Assembly: GCF_000739715.2 (NCBI RefSeq)
Contig: NZ_BBJC02000001.1
Span: 406,738 to 440,428, forward strand
DNA length: 33,691 bases
Direction: 5' to 3'
DNA from: Falsirhodobacter sp. alg1
GTDB lineage: Bacteria > Pseudomonadota > Alphaproteobacteria > Rhodobacterales > Rhodobacteraceae
The translations under genes and the position numbers were made by a program. Positions 7,795 through 17,521 of the stretch are shown piece after piece (the stretch's first letter is position 1; every line of letters begins with the position of its first letter). The notes under the pieces are model-generated. The model worked only from the letters and a program-made list of their open reading frames with translations, made no database searches and was not told the origin of the DNA.

Positions 7795-8841
7795 ATGAAA
7801 CCACATCTTTGGCTGCGCCATGAACAGCGGCCCCACGAGCAGCGTGCCGGACTGATGCCAGATGGCGTCGCGGCCCTGATCGACAGCGGCTTTCACATCA
7901 CGGTTGAGGATAGTCCCGCCCGATGCGTGCCGACACAGGCATATATCGATGCCGGGGCCGATATCGCACCCGCGGCAAGCTGGGTCATGGCCCCGCAGGA
8001 TGCGATTATCCTTGGTCTCAAGGAGCTGCCGGATGATGATGCGCCGCTGGTGCATCGCCACATCATGTTCGGCCATGCATTCAAGGGGCAGGCGGCGGGG
8101 CAGCGGCTGTTGGACCGTTTTCGCCATGGCGGTGGAACGCTTTATGATCTGGAGGCTCTGGTGGACGAAGATGGCCGCCGGGTTGCGGCGTTTGGATATT
8201 GGGCCGGATACGTCGGGGCGGCGGTCACCCTTATCGCGCTGGCGGCCCAGCATCGCGGGGGAATCTGCGGGCCGCTTGAACCGTTTGCCGACAAGGAGGA
8301 CCTTGTGGAAAAGGTCACAGCCGAAATGGCGGATCTTGCGATGCCGCGCGTGCTGATCGTTGGTGCGAATGGCCGTGTCGGTGCGGGCGCGGCGGATTTA
8401 TGCGGGGCAATGAATATCCCCGTCACTGCCTGGGATGCCGAACATACGGCCTCGGGAGGGCCGTTCCCCGAAATACTGGCACATCCGGTTCTGTTGAACT
8501 GTATCCTCGCGCAGCCCGGTTGTCCGGTGTTCGTGCCGGAAAATGCGGGTCAGGTTGAACGGGCGCTCCGCGTCATCGGGGATATCGCCTGCGACCCGGC
8601 CTCGGATTTTTCACCGATCCGCGTGTATGATCATACCACGGATTGGGAAAACCCTGCCTTGCGGGTGGCTATGGAGCCGCCGCTGGATGTGGTTGCGATC
8701 GACAATTTACCGTCCCTGCTGCCGAAGGAAAGCTCTGCCGATTATGCGGCACAGCTGTTGCCGCATCTTCATGCGCTGGAGCATCTGGATCAGGGCGTAT
8801 GGATGCGGGCCAAGGCCGCCTTCGATACCGCGATCACCTAA
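7795..8841 (+). CDS. Saccharopine dehydrogenase (NAD+, L-lysine-forming), Lys1-like
   Basis: This 348-residue protein looks like the NAD-dependent, lysine-forming saccharopine dehydrogenase known mainly from fungi (Lys1), of the alanine dehydrogenase/transhydrogenase fold. The first half contains [17 protein letters not shown], in which Lys76 and His94 fall where the catalytic Lys and His of the yeast enzyme lie. It also has a TLYDLE motif and [13 protein letters not shown]. The second half has a nucleotide-binding stretch [20 protein letters not shown] 7795 was preferred over a TTG at 7783. Diaminopimelate genes elsewhere in the window imply that lysine is made by another route, so I infer a role in lysine catabolism or osmoadaptation. 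The stop overlaps the mutL stop. Confidence 0.82.
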   Translation: MKPHLWLRHEQRPHEQRAGLMPDGVAALIDSGFHITVEDSPARCVPTQAYIDAGADIAPAASWVMAPQDAIILGLKELPDDDAPLVHRHIMFGHAFKGQAAGQRLLDRFRHGGGTLYDLEALVDEDGRRVAAFGYWAGYVGAAVTLIALAAQHRGGICGPLEPFADKEDLVEKVTAEMADLAMPRVLIVGANGRVGAGAADLCGAMNIPVTAWDAEHTASGGPFPEILAHPVLLNCILAQPGCPVFVPENAGQVERALRVIGDIACDPASDFSPIRVYDHTTDWENPALRVAMEPPLDVVAIDNLPSLLPKESSADYAAQLLPHLHALEHLDQGVWMRAKAAFDTAIT

Positions 8842-10634
8842 CGGCGACCGAACAGACGTTCGATGTCCTGCAGCTTCAGCTCGACATAGGTGGGGCGGCC
8901 GTGATTGCACTGACCCGATTTCGGGGTCGCCTCCATTTCGCGCAGCAGGGCGTTCATTTCCTCTGCGCGCATGGAGCGCCCGGATCGAACGGAGCCATGG
9001 CAGGCCATCCTGCTGAGGATGGCATCCATACGGGCCATCAGGGTCGTGCTGTCACCTTCTGCCAGTTCGTCCAGAATATCGCGCAACAGGGCCGTGGCAT
9101 CGACCTGGCCCAGAATGGCCGGGGTTTCGCGTACGGCAATGGCCCCGGCGCCAAACGGTTCGATAGACAAGCCGAGGCGTGACAGATCGTCGGAAATCTC
9201 CAAGATCTGCGCGGCATCGGTGGGGGAGAGTTCGACAATTTCGGGAATCAGCAGGGCCTGTGCCGCAATCCCCGCAGCATCACGTTGCGCCTTCAGCCGT
9301 TCATAGACCAGCCGTTCGTGGGCGGCATGCTGGTCCACGATCACCATCCCTGTGGTGGTCTGTGCGATGATGTAGTTGCCATGCACCTGCGCGCGGGCGG
9401 CCCCGAGGGGGGCGGCCTCGGGCACCGGATCGGGCGGGGCTTCTGGCGTGATGTCCATTCGTGCCGAAGGGGCCTCGGCAAATCCCGGTGCCTGCCATGC
9501 GATGGTCCGGGCAATCATGGGCTGCGAGGGGCGATCCATCTGGTAGACGCGCGGCGGTTCCGGTCGCATCGTCTCCAGCGTGGCGGTGCCTACCGTGCTT
9601 GAGGCGCGATGCCTTGCGTCCGAAAGCGCCTGTCGCAGCCCCGATACGATCAGGGACCGTGCCTGTGCCGGATCCCGGAAGCGTACCTCGGATTTGGCGG
9701 GATGCACGTTCACATCCACCAGTTCCGGTTCGCAGGTTATGCCAAGCACTGCGGCCGGATGCCGGTCCCGCGACAGCACATCCATATAGGCGGCCCGCAG
9801 CGCGCCGGTCAGCATACGGTCCAGCACGGGGCGTCCATTCACGAACAGGATCTGCTGGGTCGAGGATCCGCGCGAATAGGTCGGCAGGGCGGCAAAGCCC
9901 GACAGGTGCAGCCCGTCCCGTTCAATATCCACGGGAATGGCGTTATCTATGAACTCGGCCCCGAAAATGCGCCCGGACCGACCTGCAAGCGCCTGAAACA
10001 GCTCTCCGGATTCGGGGTCCGCACGAAACAGGGTACGACCCGTTTCGGTGTCCGTCAGCGAAAAGCCCACTTGGGGTTCTGCCATGGCCAGCCGGCGCAC
10101 AACGTCGGAAATGGCCTGTGTTTCAGCCCGGTCGGTACGAAGGAACTTCAGGCGGGCAGGGGTGGCATAGAACAGATCCCGCAGTTCGACCACCGTGCCG
10201 GGGGCTGCTGCTGCCGGCCGCACAGGGTCGATCCGCCCGCCAGATACGGTGATGGAGGCCCCCTCCATGCCGGCGACGCGTGATGTGATTGTCAGGCGGC
10301 CCACGGCCCCGAGGGAGGGAAGCGCCTCTCCACGAAATCCGAAGGACCTGATATCCAGCAAATCCGAACCGTCGATCTTGGAGGTCGCATGGCGCGTCAG
10401 GGCCAAGGGCAGATCTTCGGAGGACATGCCGCAGCCGTCATCGGTGATGCGGATCAGGGTTTTTCCGCCGCCCGCCACTTCGATCGAAATGCGCCTTGCC
10501 CCGGCATCCAGCGCGTTTTCCACCAGTTCCTTCACGGCGGATGCAGGCCGTTCGACAACCTCCCCCGCTGCGATGCGGTTGATGGCACTTTCGTCAAGCT
10601 GGCGGATTACGGGGCGAATTCGGGGATCAGGCAT
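8838..10634 (-). CDS. mutL: DNA mismatch repair protein MutL (with endonuclease motifs)
   Basis: This 598-residue protein is MutL, the mismatch-repair mediator. The N-terminal GHKL ATPase shows [12 protein letters not shown] (Glu36, Asn40), DDGCGM (65-70) and [10 protein letters not shown] (99-108). The C-terminal domain carries the metal-binding nuclease motif [12 protein letters not shown] starting at Asp434. It also has [16 protein letters not shown] and a terminal FGRR, so it should be the nicking-competent type found in bacteria without MutH. It lies 59 bases behind the minus-strand M16 gene but is separated from it by a GC-rich hairpin. Its stop codon is interleaved with that of the saccharopine dehydrogenase gene. 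Confidence 0.96.
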   Translation of the reverse strand: MPDPRIRPVIRQLDESAINRIAAGEVVERPASAVKELVENALDAGARRISIEVAGGGKTLIRITDDGCGMSSEDLPLALTRHATSKIDGSDLLDIRSFGFRGEALPSLGAVGRLTITSRVAGMEGASITVSGGRIDPVRPAAAAPGTVVELRDLFYATPARLKFLRTDRAETQAISDVVRRLAMAEPQVGFSLTDTETGRTLFRADPESGELFQALAGRSGRIFGAEFIDNAIPVDIERDGLHLSGFAALPTYSRGSSTQQILFVNGRPVLDRMLTGALRAAYMDVLSRDRHPAAVLGITCEPELVDVNVHPAKSEVRFRDPAQARSLIVSGLRQALSDARHRASSTVGTATLETMRPEPPRVYQMDRPSQPMIARTIAWQAPGFAEAPSARMDITPEAPPDPVPEAAPLGAARAQVHGNYIIAQTTTGMVIVDQHAAHERLVYERLKAQRDAAGIAAQALLIPEIVELSPTDAAQILEISDDLSRLGLSIEPFGAGAIAVRETPAILGQVDATALLRDILDELAEGDSTTLMARMDAILSRMACHGSVRSGRSMRAEEMNALLREMEATPKSGQCNHGRPTYVELKLQDIERLFGRR

Positions 10635-10652
10635 GATCCCGCGATTTTAGCA

Positions 10653-10686
10653 GGCGCGGGGGGGATTGGCTACCGGCCCCCGCGCC
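10653..10686 (-). terminator. GC-rich hairpin between the M16 operon and mutL
   Basis: GGCGCGGGGG (10653-10662) and CCCCCGCGCC (10677-10686) form a perfect 10-bp stem around a 14-base loop. It sits just after the M16 stop and before mutL. On the minus strand no T-run follows; on the plus strand TTTT follows four bases later. It could attenuate read-through into mutL or protect the 3' end of the upstream message. The stem is seen; its function is inferred. Confidence 0.45.
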
Positions 10687-10693
10687 CGCCTTT

Positions 10694-12001
10694 TCAATTC
10701 TGGTCCATACCTTCGGGCTGCCCGGCAATCACGAACCGCAGCGCGTCGGGATTGTAGAGCTTCTTCGCCACCCGGTTGACGTCCTCCAGTGTCAGCGCGT
10801 TGATCAACTGGTTCCGGGTTTTGGGGTAATCGATGTCGAACCCTTGAACCTGCATTCCGACGAGGATGGAGGCGATCGGGCCGTTCCCGTCGAACCGCAG
10901 CGGATAGGCGCCGGTCATATAGGTCTTGGCGGCGTCCAACTCTTCTTGGGTGACGCCGTTTTCCGCCACATCTGCCCAGACATCGCGGGTGACCTGCACA
11001 GCCTCGGCCACCTTGTCGTTATCACTGGCGAAATGCCCGGACATGAAGTTGGCGTGATCCATGGTGACCATATTGCTGTAGGCGCCATAGGTCAGCCCGC
11101 GTTTAGACCGCAGTTCATCCATCAGGCGTGCGGTAAAGCGGCTGCCCCCGACAATTTCGGACACGACATAGGCGGCCATGAAATCGGGGTCCTGCACATC
11201 AAGGCCCGGCTGCAGGAACGAGACGACCGATTGCGGCGTCGGGAAATCGACGACGGTGGTGCTGCCCTTGTCATCCAGCGTGGTATCGGCCGGCATGGGC
11301 GCACCCGTGGCCGGCAGATCGCCCAGAACTCTGTCCAGAAGCTTGCCCAGATCCTCGGGGGTAATGTCACCCGAGGCGGCCACATAGACCCGGTCCCGGG
11401 CCAGCGCTGCTGCATGGGCATCCCGCAGATCATCAGCGGTCAAGGCGGCCACGCTTTCCTCGGTGCCGCTGTCATCGCTGCCGTAAGGGTGGTTGCCGAA
11501 CACCAGCGATGCCATCGCCTGGCGTGCAATATGCTCCGGGTCTTGGTTCGATGACCGGATGCCCGAGATGATCTGCGCCTTGATGCGGGTGATCGCACTT
11601 TCGTTGAAGCTGGGCGCCACAAGCGCCGAATGAAGCAGATCGGCCCCCTGATCGCGGTTTTCCGTCAGGAAACGTGCCGAGACGGAAACCATGTCCTTGT
11701 TGGACGAAAAGTCGATGTCGGCGGCCAATGTGTCGCGGGCGGCGGCAAAGGCCTGCGCGTCCATGTCACCCGTTCCTTCTTCGAGCATTGCGGCCATCAG
11801 ATTGGTTGCGCCGCGTTTCCCCTCGGCATCCAGCGAAGTGCCGCCCCGGAATTCGATTTCCAGCGCGGTAAAGGGGATGTCATGCTCTTCGACCAGCCAC
11901 GCGGTAATGCCCCCGGGCGAGGTCACTTTCTGGATCGGAACGGCTGCATATGCCGGCAATGACAGACAGATCAGGGCAATCGCGGTTTTCAGGATCTTCA
12001 T
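10694..12001 (-). CDS. M16-family peptidase homologue lacking the zinc motif
   Basis: This 435-residue secreted protein has an 18-20 residue signal peptide (ending AYA) and two M16-type halves. At the place of the HXXEH zinc motif it reads ATNLMAAMLEEGT (65-77), so it cannot bind zinc in the normal way. In the second half it keeps the Arg/Tyr pair of substrate-binding partners (KRGLTYGAY, Arg301 and Tyr305). This matches the non-catalytic subunit of heterodimeric M16B peptidases. Its start overlaps the stop of the zinc-containing partner by 4 bases (ATGA), so the two chains should be made together and act as a periplasmic complex. Confidence 0.9.
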   Translation of the reverse strand: MKILKTAIALICLSLPAYAAVPIQKVTSPGGITAWLVEEHDIPFTALEIEFRGGTSLDAEGKRGATNLMAAMLEEGTGDMDAQAFAAARDTLAADIDFSSNKDMVSVSARFLTENRDQGADLLHSALVAPSFNESAITRIKAQIISGIRSSNQDPEHIARQAMASLVFGNHPYGSDDSGTEESVAALTADDLRDAHAAALARDRVYVAASGDITPEDLGKLLDRVLGDLPATGAPMPADTTLDDKGSTTVVDFPTPQSVVSFLQPGLDVQDPDFMAAYVVSEIVGGSRFTARLMDELRSKRGLTYGAYSNMVTMDHANFMSGHFASDNDKVAEAVQVTRDVWADVAENGVTQEELDAAKTYMTGAYPLRFDGNGPIASILVGMQVQGFDIDYPKTRNQLINALTLEDVNRVAKKLYNPDALRFVIAGQPEGMDQN

Positions 12002-13332
12002 TGCGTCACCTCGTCAGATTCCAGCCAGCCCGTCACCGACTGGCGTTTGTCCAGCACACTTTGCGCGGCGGCCATCACCTCATCGGCGGTGACATCCTGC
12101 AGTATCTGCGGCCAGTCCTTTACATCCTGCACCGTCAGGCCCACGGCCAGCGCGGAGCCATACATGCGTGCAAGACCGTCCGCATCGTCGCGCGCATAGA
12201 TGTCGGAGGCGCGAAGCTGCGTCTTGATCCGGTCAAGTTGCGTCTGGTCCACCCCGTCCTTCAGAAAGGTTTGCAGGGTGGCATCCATCGCGTTCTCCAC
12301 CTCTTGGATCGTCGTACCCTCTGCCGGAACAGCGGCGATGTTGAAGGTGGTCTGATCCACCGATGTGCCATCATAAGAGGCCATCGTGTAGATCGCGGGG
12401 GCATCTGCACCGAATTGCATGGATTTGGCCAGTACCGAGTTCGTCGGTTCTCCGCCCAACAGCTCTGCCAGAACCGTCAGGGCGGCGGCGGATTTCTGAT
12501 CCCCGGCATTCCGTTCGGGGGCAAGATAGCTGCGCATGACATAGGGCTGTGCCACCCGGGCATCCTTGAACACGATCCGGCGTTCGGCCAATTGCGGCGG
12601 TTCCTGCGGACGTTCACGCGGTGGAATGGTCGTGGACGGGCTGAGGGGGCCGAAGTGCCTGGTTGCCAGTTCGCGTACCCCGTCTGGGGTGACATCGCCA
12701 GCCACCACGAGGATCGCATTATTCGGTGCATAGAAGGTATGGTAATGGTCCAGCGCATCCTCACGCGACAGGGCCTCCATTTCCGCACGCCAGCCGATCA
12801 CCGGGCTCTGGTAGGGGCTGTTCAGATATTGCGCGGCGCTCAGCTGCTCCTGAAACAGGGACGATGGGTTGCTGTCCACCCTCTGGCTGCGCTCCTGCAG
12901 GATCACCTGCCGTTCGTTGTCTACGATGGGTTGCGACAGATCCAGATTTTCCATCCGGTCCGCTTCCATTGTCAGCATCCGTTCCAGATTATCTGCCGAT
13001 ACGCGCTGGAAATATGCGGTATAATCGTAGGATGTGAATGCATTGTCCGACCCGCCAAGCGCAGAAACGGTGGCCGAAAACTCTCCCGGAGCCATTTTCT
13101 GCGTACCCTGGAACATCAGATGCTCCAGGAAATGCGCCACACCGGATTCGCCCGCCTTTTCATCTGCCGAGCCGGTCTTGTACCAGACCATATCGGTGAC
13201 GATGGGGGCGCGGTGGTCTTCGATCACGACGACCTGAAGCCCGTTATCCAGTGTGAAGTCGGTAATGTCCTGCCCGAATGCAGGGCCACATGACAGGCCC
13301 ATGACCAGCAGGGCCGGCAAGCGATACGCCAT
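11998..13332 (-). CDS. M16-family zinc metallopeptidase (catalytic partner)
   Basis: This 444-residue protein is an insulinase/processing-peptidase-like enzyme with a signal peptide (residues 1-20, ending AFG-Q). AHFLEHLMF supplies the inverted zinc motif HXXEH at His67, Glu70 and His71. The downstream glutamate in NERQVILQERS is the probable third ligand. I chose the ATG at 13332 because GGAGG lies six bases upstream; an ATG at 13338 abuts that sequence and is unlikely. It is probably active in the periplasm with the zinc-less M16 protein encoded directly downstream. The natural substrate is not evident. A DUF3035 lipoprotein and lspA lie upstream in the same direction. Confidence 0.92.
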   Translation of the reverse strand: MAYRLPALLVMGLSCGPAFGQDITDFTLDNGLQVVVIEDHRAPIVTDMVWYKTGSADEKAGESGVAHFLEHLMFQGTQKMAPGEFSATVSALGGSDNAFTSYDYTAYFQRVSADNLERMLTMEADRMENLDLSQPIVDNERQVILQERSQRVDSNPSSLFQEQLSAAQYLNSPYQSPVIGWRAEMEALSREDALDHYHTFYAPNNAILVVAGDVTPDGVRELATRHFGPLSPSTTIPPRERPQEPPQLAERRIVFKDARVAQPYVMRSYLAPERNAGDQKSAAALTVLAELLGGEPTNSVLAKSMQFGADAPAIYTMASYDGTSVDQTTFNIAAVPAEGTTIQEVENAMDATLQTFLKDGVDQTQLDRIKTQLRASDIYARDDADGLARMYGSALAVGLTVQDVKDWPQILQDVTADEVMAAAQSVLDKRQSVTGWLESDEVTQ

Positions 13333-13420
13333 TAACATCCTCCCGTAATGTCGTTGGCCCCACCTGACCTGATGGGGCAGGTAAGGGCAAGCCGACAGCG
13401 GGCGGTCTACACGGTTGTGA

Positions 13421-13939
13421 TTATTGATCCACGGGCGGGGCTGCGGGCGTCTGCGTGCCCTGAAGCTGCCAACGCTGCGCTTCGGCCTGCGGATTCAGCA
13501 TCTGGTCGTCATAAACCCGGTAATAGGTCGTATTGCGGAACACGCGCTCCAGCAGGCTGCCGCGATTTTCATTGCGGAATTCCGCGTCCTCGACAGCCAG
13601 TTCCGGGCGGATTGCCGCCTCATTCCCGTAGCGGGCCGCTGCGGTCAGAAGCGCCGCATCGGTTGACGATGCGCTGCGGGCGTTCGGATTGCCCCCGAGG
13701 GCTGCGATCGCATCCCCCCGTGGATCAAGCTCGGTCCGGTTGACGCCGCCGGGGGTGGGGGCGGGCAGGTCATTCAACGACGGAGGCATTTCCAGCGGTT
13801 TGTGCGGCACAACCGAAAATTCATCCGGCCCGTTGCTGGTTGATTTGATGCGTACCAAATCAGGATCACCGCCACCGCAGGCAGTCAGGGCAAAAAGCGC
13901 CATCCCTGCCAGTGCAAATGCGCCACGCGCTGCCTGCAT
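13421..13939 (-). CDS. DUF3035-family lipoprotein
   Basis: This 172-residue lipoprotein has a hydrophobic leader ending in the lipobox LTAC at about residue 20. The rest is hydrophilic, with Pro-rich PLEMPPSLNDLPAPTPGG and an Arg/Glu-rich central region, and fits the alphaproteobacterial DUF3035 family. No enzymatic motif is visible. The ATG at 13939 was chosen because GGAGG lies five bases upstream; an in-frame ATG at 13951 overlaps that site. It is encoded next to lspA, which would process it, and before the M16 pair. The setting suggests an envelope role, but the function is unknown. Confidence 0.8.
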   Translation of the reverse strand: MQAARGAFALAGMALFALTACGGGDPDLVRIKSTSNGPDEFSVVPHKPLEMPPSLNDLPAPTPGGVNRTELDPRGDAIAALGGNPNARSASSTDAALLTAAARYGNEAAIRPELAVEDAEFRNENRGSLLERVFRNTTYYRVYDDQMLNPQAEAQRWQLQGTQTPAAPPVDQ

Positions 13940-13992
13940 CCCTGCCTCCATCAGCTTACTAATCCCGTCTGTAGCCTAAAGCCCCAGTCAGG

Positions 13993-14487
13993 TCACGTGC
14001 TCTTTCGGACACGTTTTTTCGGTGGCTTCGGTTCGCCGGTAAAGACCACGAGACCGATTGCCCCCAAGAAAATGGCGATATCGGCCACGTTGAAGGCATA
14101 GGGATTGTCGATCCCGCAGCACGACATATTCAGAAAATCCGCCACTGCCCCATACAGCAAACGATCGATCACATTCCCGAGCGCCCCGCCAATCAGCAGC
14201 CCGGCCGAGATCTGTGCCGTCCGGGTGTGGCCCGGTTTGCGCATCCACCACAGCACCCAGCCCGAAATGGACAGGGCAATGATCACCAGAAGCCATTTCG
14301 TAACGTTTGCGTCACCGGCGAACAGGCCGAAGTTCATTCCCTGATTCCACGCCATCTGAAATGTCAGGAACGGGGGGATGACCTCGACCCGGCCCACCAC
14401 GGGCAGGTTCAGCCCGTGGATCACGGCCAGTTTCGACAGCTGATCCAGCACAAAGACGACCAGAGCGGTCAGGCCAAGCAGGCGCAT
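13993..14487 (-). CDS. lspA: Lipoprotein signal peptidase (signal peptidase II)
   Basis: This 164-residue inner-membrane protein is LspA, the aspartic protease that removes signal peptides from prolipoproteins. It has four hydrophobic segments and the paired catalytic aspartates: Asp117 in the stretch GNVIDRLLYGAVADFLN and Asp136 in FNVADIAI. The C-terminus is short and basic. It begins one base after the purH stop, so it is almost certainly co-transcribed with purH. A lipoprotein gene (DUF3035) is next downstream, a reasonable substrate partnership. Confidence 0.95.
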   Translation of the reverse strand: MRLLGLTALVVFVLDQLSKLAVIHGLNLPVVGRVEVIPPFLTFQMAWNQGMNFGLFAGDANVTKWLLVIIALSISGWVLWWMRKPGHTRTAQISAGLLIGGALGNVIDRLLYGAVADFLNMSCCGIDNPYAFNVADIAIFLGAIGLVVFTGEPKPPKKRVRKST

Positions 14488-14488
14488 G

Positions 14489-16069
14489 TCAGTGCCGGAA
14501 ATGGCGCTGGCCGGTGAAGATCATGGCAAGGCCCAAGCGGTCTGCCGCCTCGATCACCTCGGCGTCGCGCATGGAGCCGCCGGGCTGGATAACGCAGGTG
14601 GCCCCTACGCCTGCCAGAACCTCTACCCCGTCGGCAAAGGGGAAGAAGGCATCCGACGCGGCCGAACAGCCCTTGGTCAGCGGGGCGTCAAGGCCCATCG
14701 CCTCGGCGGCATCTTCGGCCTTGCGCGCCGCGATACGGGTGGAATCCACCCGGCTCATCTGGCCTGCGCCAATCCCGACGGTGGCGGCATCCTTCACATA
14801 GACGATCGCGTTGGATTTCACGTGTTTGGCCACGGTCCATGCGATCAATGCGTCTGCCATCTCGCTTTCGGTCGGCTGGCGCTTGGTCACGACGCGCAGT
14901 TCGGGCAGGTCGGCCGTATCCTTGTCCTGCACCAGGAAGCCACCCGCCACCTGCTTGTACGCCAGGCCGGGGGCCTTGGGGTTCGGCAAGTTGCGCGTGG
15001 TCAGCAGGCGCAGGTTCTTCTTCTTGGCAAAGACGGCCTTGGCCTCCTCATCGGCACCGGGTGCAATGACCACTTCGGTGAAGATCTCGGTGATCTTTTC
15101 CGCCGTGGGGCCGTCCAGCGGCTGGTTCAGCGCAACGATTCCGCCGAAGGCCGAGGTGCGGTCGCAGTCGAATGCGCGCTCATAGGCTTCGGCTAGGGTG
15201 GCACCGCGGGCAACGCCACAAGGGTTCGCGTGCTTGATGATGGCAACGGCGGCACCATCCTGCGGGGCAAATTCCGCCACCAGCTCAAACGCCGCGTCGG
15301 TGTCGTTGATGTTGTTGTACGAAAGCTCTTTGCCCTGCCACTGTTTGGCGGTTGCGACACCGGCGCGATTGGTGCCGTCGGTGTAGAAGGCGGCGGCCTG
15401 ATGCGGGTTTTCGCCGTAGCGCAGGTTGGACGCCAGCGTTCCGGCAAAGGCGCGGCGGCGTGGAACCTCGTCCAGTGTCTGTGCCATCCAGCTGGAAACC
15501 GCTGCATCATAGGCAGCGGTGCGTGAATAGGCCGTCAGGGCCAGGCGTTGGCGGAAGGCATAGGAGGTTGCGCCGTCATGGGCCTCCATCTCGGCCAGCA
15601 GGGCCTCATAATCCTCCACATCGGTAACCACGTTGACGAAGCGGTGGTTCTTGGATGCGGCACGGATCATGGCGGGGCCGCCGATGTCGATATTCTCGAT
15701 GCAATCGTCGTAGCTGCCGCCACGGGCCACGGTGGCCTCGAACGGATAGAGGTTCACGACCAGAAGGTCGATCGGCTCGATGCTATGGGCGGCCATGGCC
15801 AGCAGATGCTCGTCATCGTCGCGCAGGGCGAGAAGGCCACCATGCACATTCGGGTGCAGCGTTTTCACGCGGCCGTCCATCATTTCGGGGAATCCCGTAA
15901 TCTCGGACACATCCTTGACCGGAAGGCCGGCAATGCGCAGGGCATTGGCGGTGCCGCCGGTGGAGATCAGCTCGATCCCCCGTGCGTGCAACGCTTTTGC
16001 GAGGTCCAGAAGCCCGGTCTTGTCCGAAACAGACAAGAGCGCGCGCCCAATGTATACGAGGTCAGTCAT
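14489..16069 (-). CDS. purH: Bifunctional AICAR transformylase / IMP cyclohydrolase PurH
   Basis: This 526-residue enzyme performs the last two steps of IMP synthesis. The N-terminal MGS-like cyclohydrolase domain begins [18 protein letters not shown] and has the phosphate-binding STGGTA. The C-terminal transformylase carries [11 protein letters not shown] with the catalytic Lys-His pair and ends with the signature [18 protein letters not shown] prefer the ATG at 16069, which has AGGAG six bases upstream; an ATG at 16087 would add six residues. It lies between the heparinase-like gene and lspA on the same strand. Confidence 0.97.
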   Translation of the reverse strand: MTDLVYIGRALLSVSDKTGLLDLAKALHARGIELISTGGTANALRIAGLPVKDVSEITGFPEMMDGRVKTLHPNVHGGLLALRDDDEHLLAMAAHSIEPIDLLVVNLYPFEATVARGGSYDDCIENIDIGGPAMIRAASKNHRFVNVVTDVEDYEALLAEMEAHDGATSYAFRQRLALTAYSRTAAYDAAVSSWMAQTLDEVPRRRAFAGTLASNLRYGENPHQAAAFYTDGTNRAGVATAKQWQGKELSYNNINDTDAAFELVAEFAPQDGAAVAIIKHANPCGVARGATLAEAYERAFDCDRTSAFGGIVALNQPLDGPTAEKITEIFTEVVIAPGADEEAKAVFAKKKNLRLLTTRNLPNPKAPGLAYKQVAGGFLVQDKDTADLPELRVVTKRQPTESEMADALIAWTVAKHVKSNAIVYVKDAATVGIGAGQMSRVDSTRIAARKAEDAAEAMGLDAPLTKGCSAASDAFFPFADGVEVLAGVGATCVIQPGGSMRDAEVIEAADRLGLAMIFTGQRHFRH

Positions 16070-16095
16070 TTCAGACTCCTGAATCATGCGGCCGT

Positions 16096-17508
16096 TCAGC
16101 GGATGGCACGGGAGGTACCCTCTGTCTTCGCCAAGGTCCAGTCGAAGCGGGCCGGAAAGTCATCAAAGCTGTGACTAAGCACGATTCTTGTCGGATGGGG
16201 TACAATCAGAACGGGGTGGGATGCGGTGAAGACCCAGATTTCGCCGTTCGGCAGGGCCAGCCTGACGCCCGTTTGGTCAACCTCCACTCCCAGATCGGGG
16301 GCAAGGGGAAATTGCACGGCAAGCCGCAGCGGCAACCGTCGGCGGGCGCGGCGCTGCAGTTTGGCGGTTCGCGGCTCTATCAGGTCGGTGCCCTGTAGTG
16401 CGCTGCCATCGGCGGACAGGGTGATGCTGCGGTGCTGCGCCAGCCCGGCCTTCTGCCAGCCATCCTGTCGTGCGGCAATCCGGTAGGGTGTGGCCAGAAC
16501 ATCGCTGAGGGCATCCGGGCCAAGCGGCACACTGGGAAGCTGTATCTCTGCCATCGCCTCCGGTGTGGCAATGATGACGGGGTGGCGGCAGCTGCTCATC
16601 TCGAAGGGGAGCGCGCCCTTCAATCGCTGGATCACCGTGGTGCGTCCGCGTGCCAGCCGGGCAAAACCGCTCATGGGGGCCTGGGTCGTTCCCCGCAGGG
16701 CAGCCAGAACAAGCGCGGCGTCCATCCGCTCGGGATCGCCGCCGTCCCCTCCGGCCAACCGGGACATCGTGCCGTCAGGATGCCGCAGCGCGCGCAACGT
16801 GGTGCCGATGCGTGTGATGGACTCGGTCAGGAACAGGTCGGGGCAGGCGGTCCGCAGGCACAGCAGCAGCGACAGAACCTCGGGCAGGTCGGGGATTGCG
16901 GGGCAAGGCGCCTTTGCCAGTGTTGCCTCGACCGTCTGCGTGTCGGGGATCAGGTGCGGCAGATCCAGGGCGCGGCCAACGATGGCCAGCCCCGCCAGGG
17001 CCTGAAGGCGGGGCAGGCCGTTCGGCGCTGCCGCCCATCGTCGGGCAAGGTAGCGCGCCTGATGCCCCAGTGCGGCCATTGCGGCAGGCGGCACCCCCCG
17101 TGGATGGACAAAGCGGGCATTGACGATCCAGTGCAGCAGCCGCAACCCCGTAACATCGGGGGTCCAGCCTGTGCCGTTGCCCCAAAGAGAGAGCCATTCC
17201 TCGGTGGCGCTGGCAGCCCGCCGTCCGGCAGCCTCATCCCCCAGGGCCGCAAGGTCGGACAGCCATGCAAAGGTTTGCACATGGGCGCCATGCCAGACGG
17301 GACTGGCGCAAAGCTCGGCCCCGCGGACGGCATTGCCGCCCATCGGCAGATCCCGCATCGGATTCAGTATCTGCGGGGTCGGGCCACCTCTGCTGCGCCA
17401 TACCGCCAACCGGTCCCCGAGACCGTTTTTCCCTGCCCTTTCGGTCACACCCAATGATCCCCACGTCCAGAATGGACCAAGGATAACCGCGACTTGGCAG
17501 TCTGTCAC
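16096..17508 (-). CDS. Heparinase II/III-like protein, divergent
   Basis: This 470-residue protein resembles the heparinase II/III family of polysaccharide lyases in its helical first half ([20 protein letters not shown], then [15 protein letters not shown]). It has a middle segment [18 protein letters not shown], typical of the toroid domain. The second half should be beta-rich and is much less conserved: I cannot find the usual Asp-Ala-Gly and Ala-His-Ala-Gly motifs, and in their place is [15 protein letters not shown]. It is also shorter than the roughly 560-580 residues I expect. The start is a GTG at 17508 with no clear ribosome site; a GTG at 17448 is an alternative. No signal peptide is evident. 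Its place between rsmB and purH is typical of this bacterial group, but activity is doubtful. Confidence 0.65.
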   Translation of the reverse strand: MTDCQVAVILGPFWTWGSLGVTERAGKNGLGDRLAVWRSRGGPTPQILNPMRDLPMGGNAVRGAELCASPVWHGAHVQTFAWLSDLAALGDEAAGRRAASATEEWLSLWGNGTGWTPDVTGLRLLHWIVNARFVHPRGVPPAAMAALGHQARYLARRWAAAPNGLPRLQALAGLAIVGRALDLPHLIPDTQTVEATLAKAPCPAIPDLPEVLSLLLCLRTACPDLFLTESITRIGTTLRALRHPDGTMSRLAGGDGGDPERMDAALVLAALRGTTQAPMSGFARLARGRTTVIQRLKGALPFEMSSCRHPVIIATPEAMAEIQLPSVPLGPDALSDVLATPYRIAARQDGWQKAGLAQHRSITLSADGSALQGTDLIEPRTAKLQRRARRRLPLRLAVQFPLAPDLGVEVDQTGVRLALPNGEIWVFTASHPVLIVPHPTRIVLSHSFDDFPARFDWTLAKTEGTSRAIR

Positions 17509-17521
17509 CGCAAAGGATGGC

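Noticed and set aside
11950-13293. 447-codon open frame on the plus strand
   Set aside because: It lies opposite the zinc M16 peptidase gene, which has its motif, signal peptide and ribosome site; the plus reading shows only His/Gly/Arg-rich noise.
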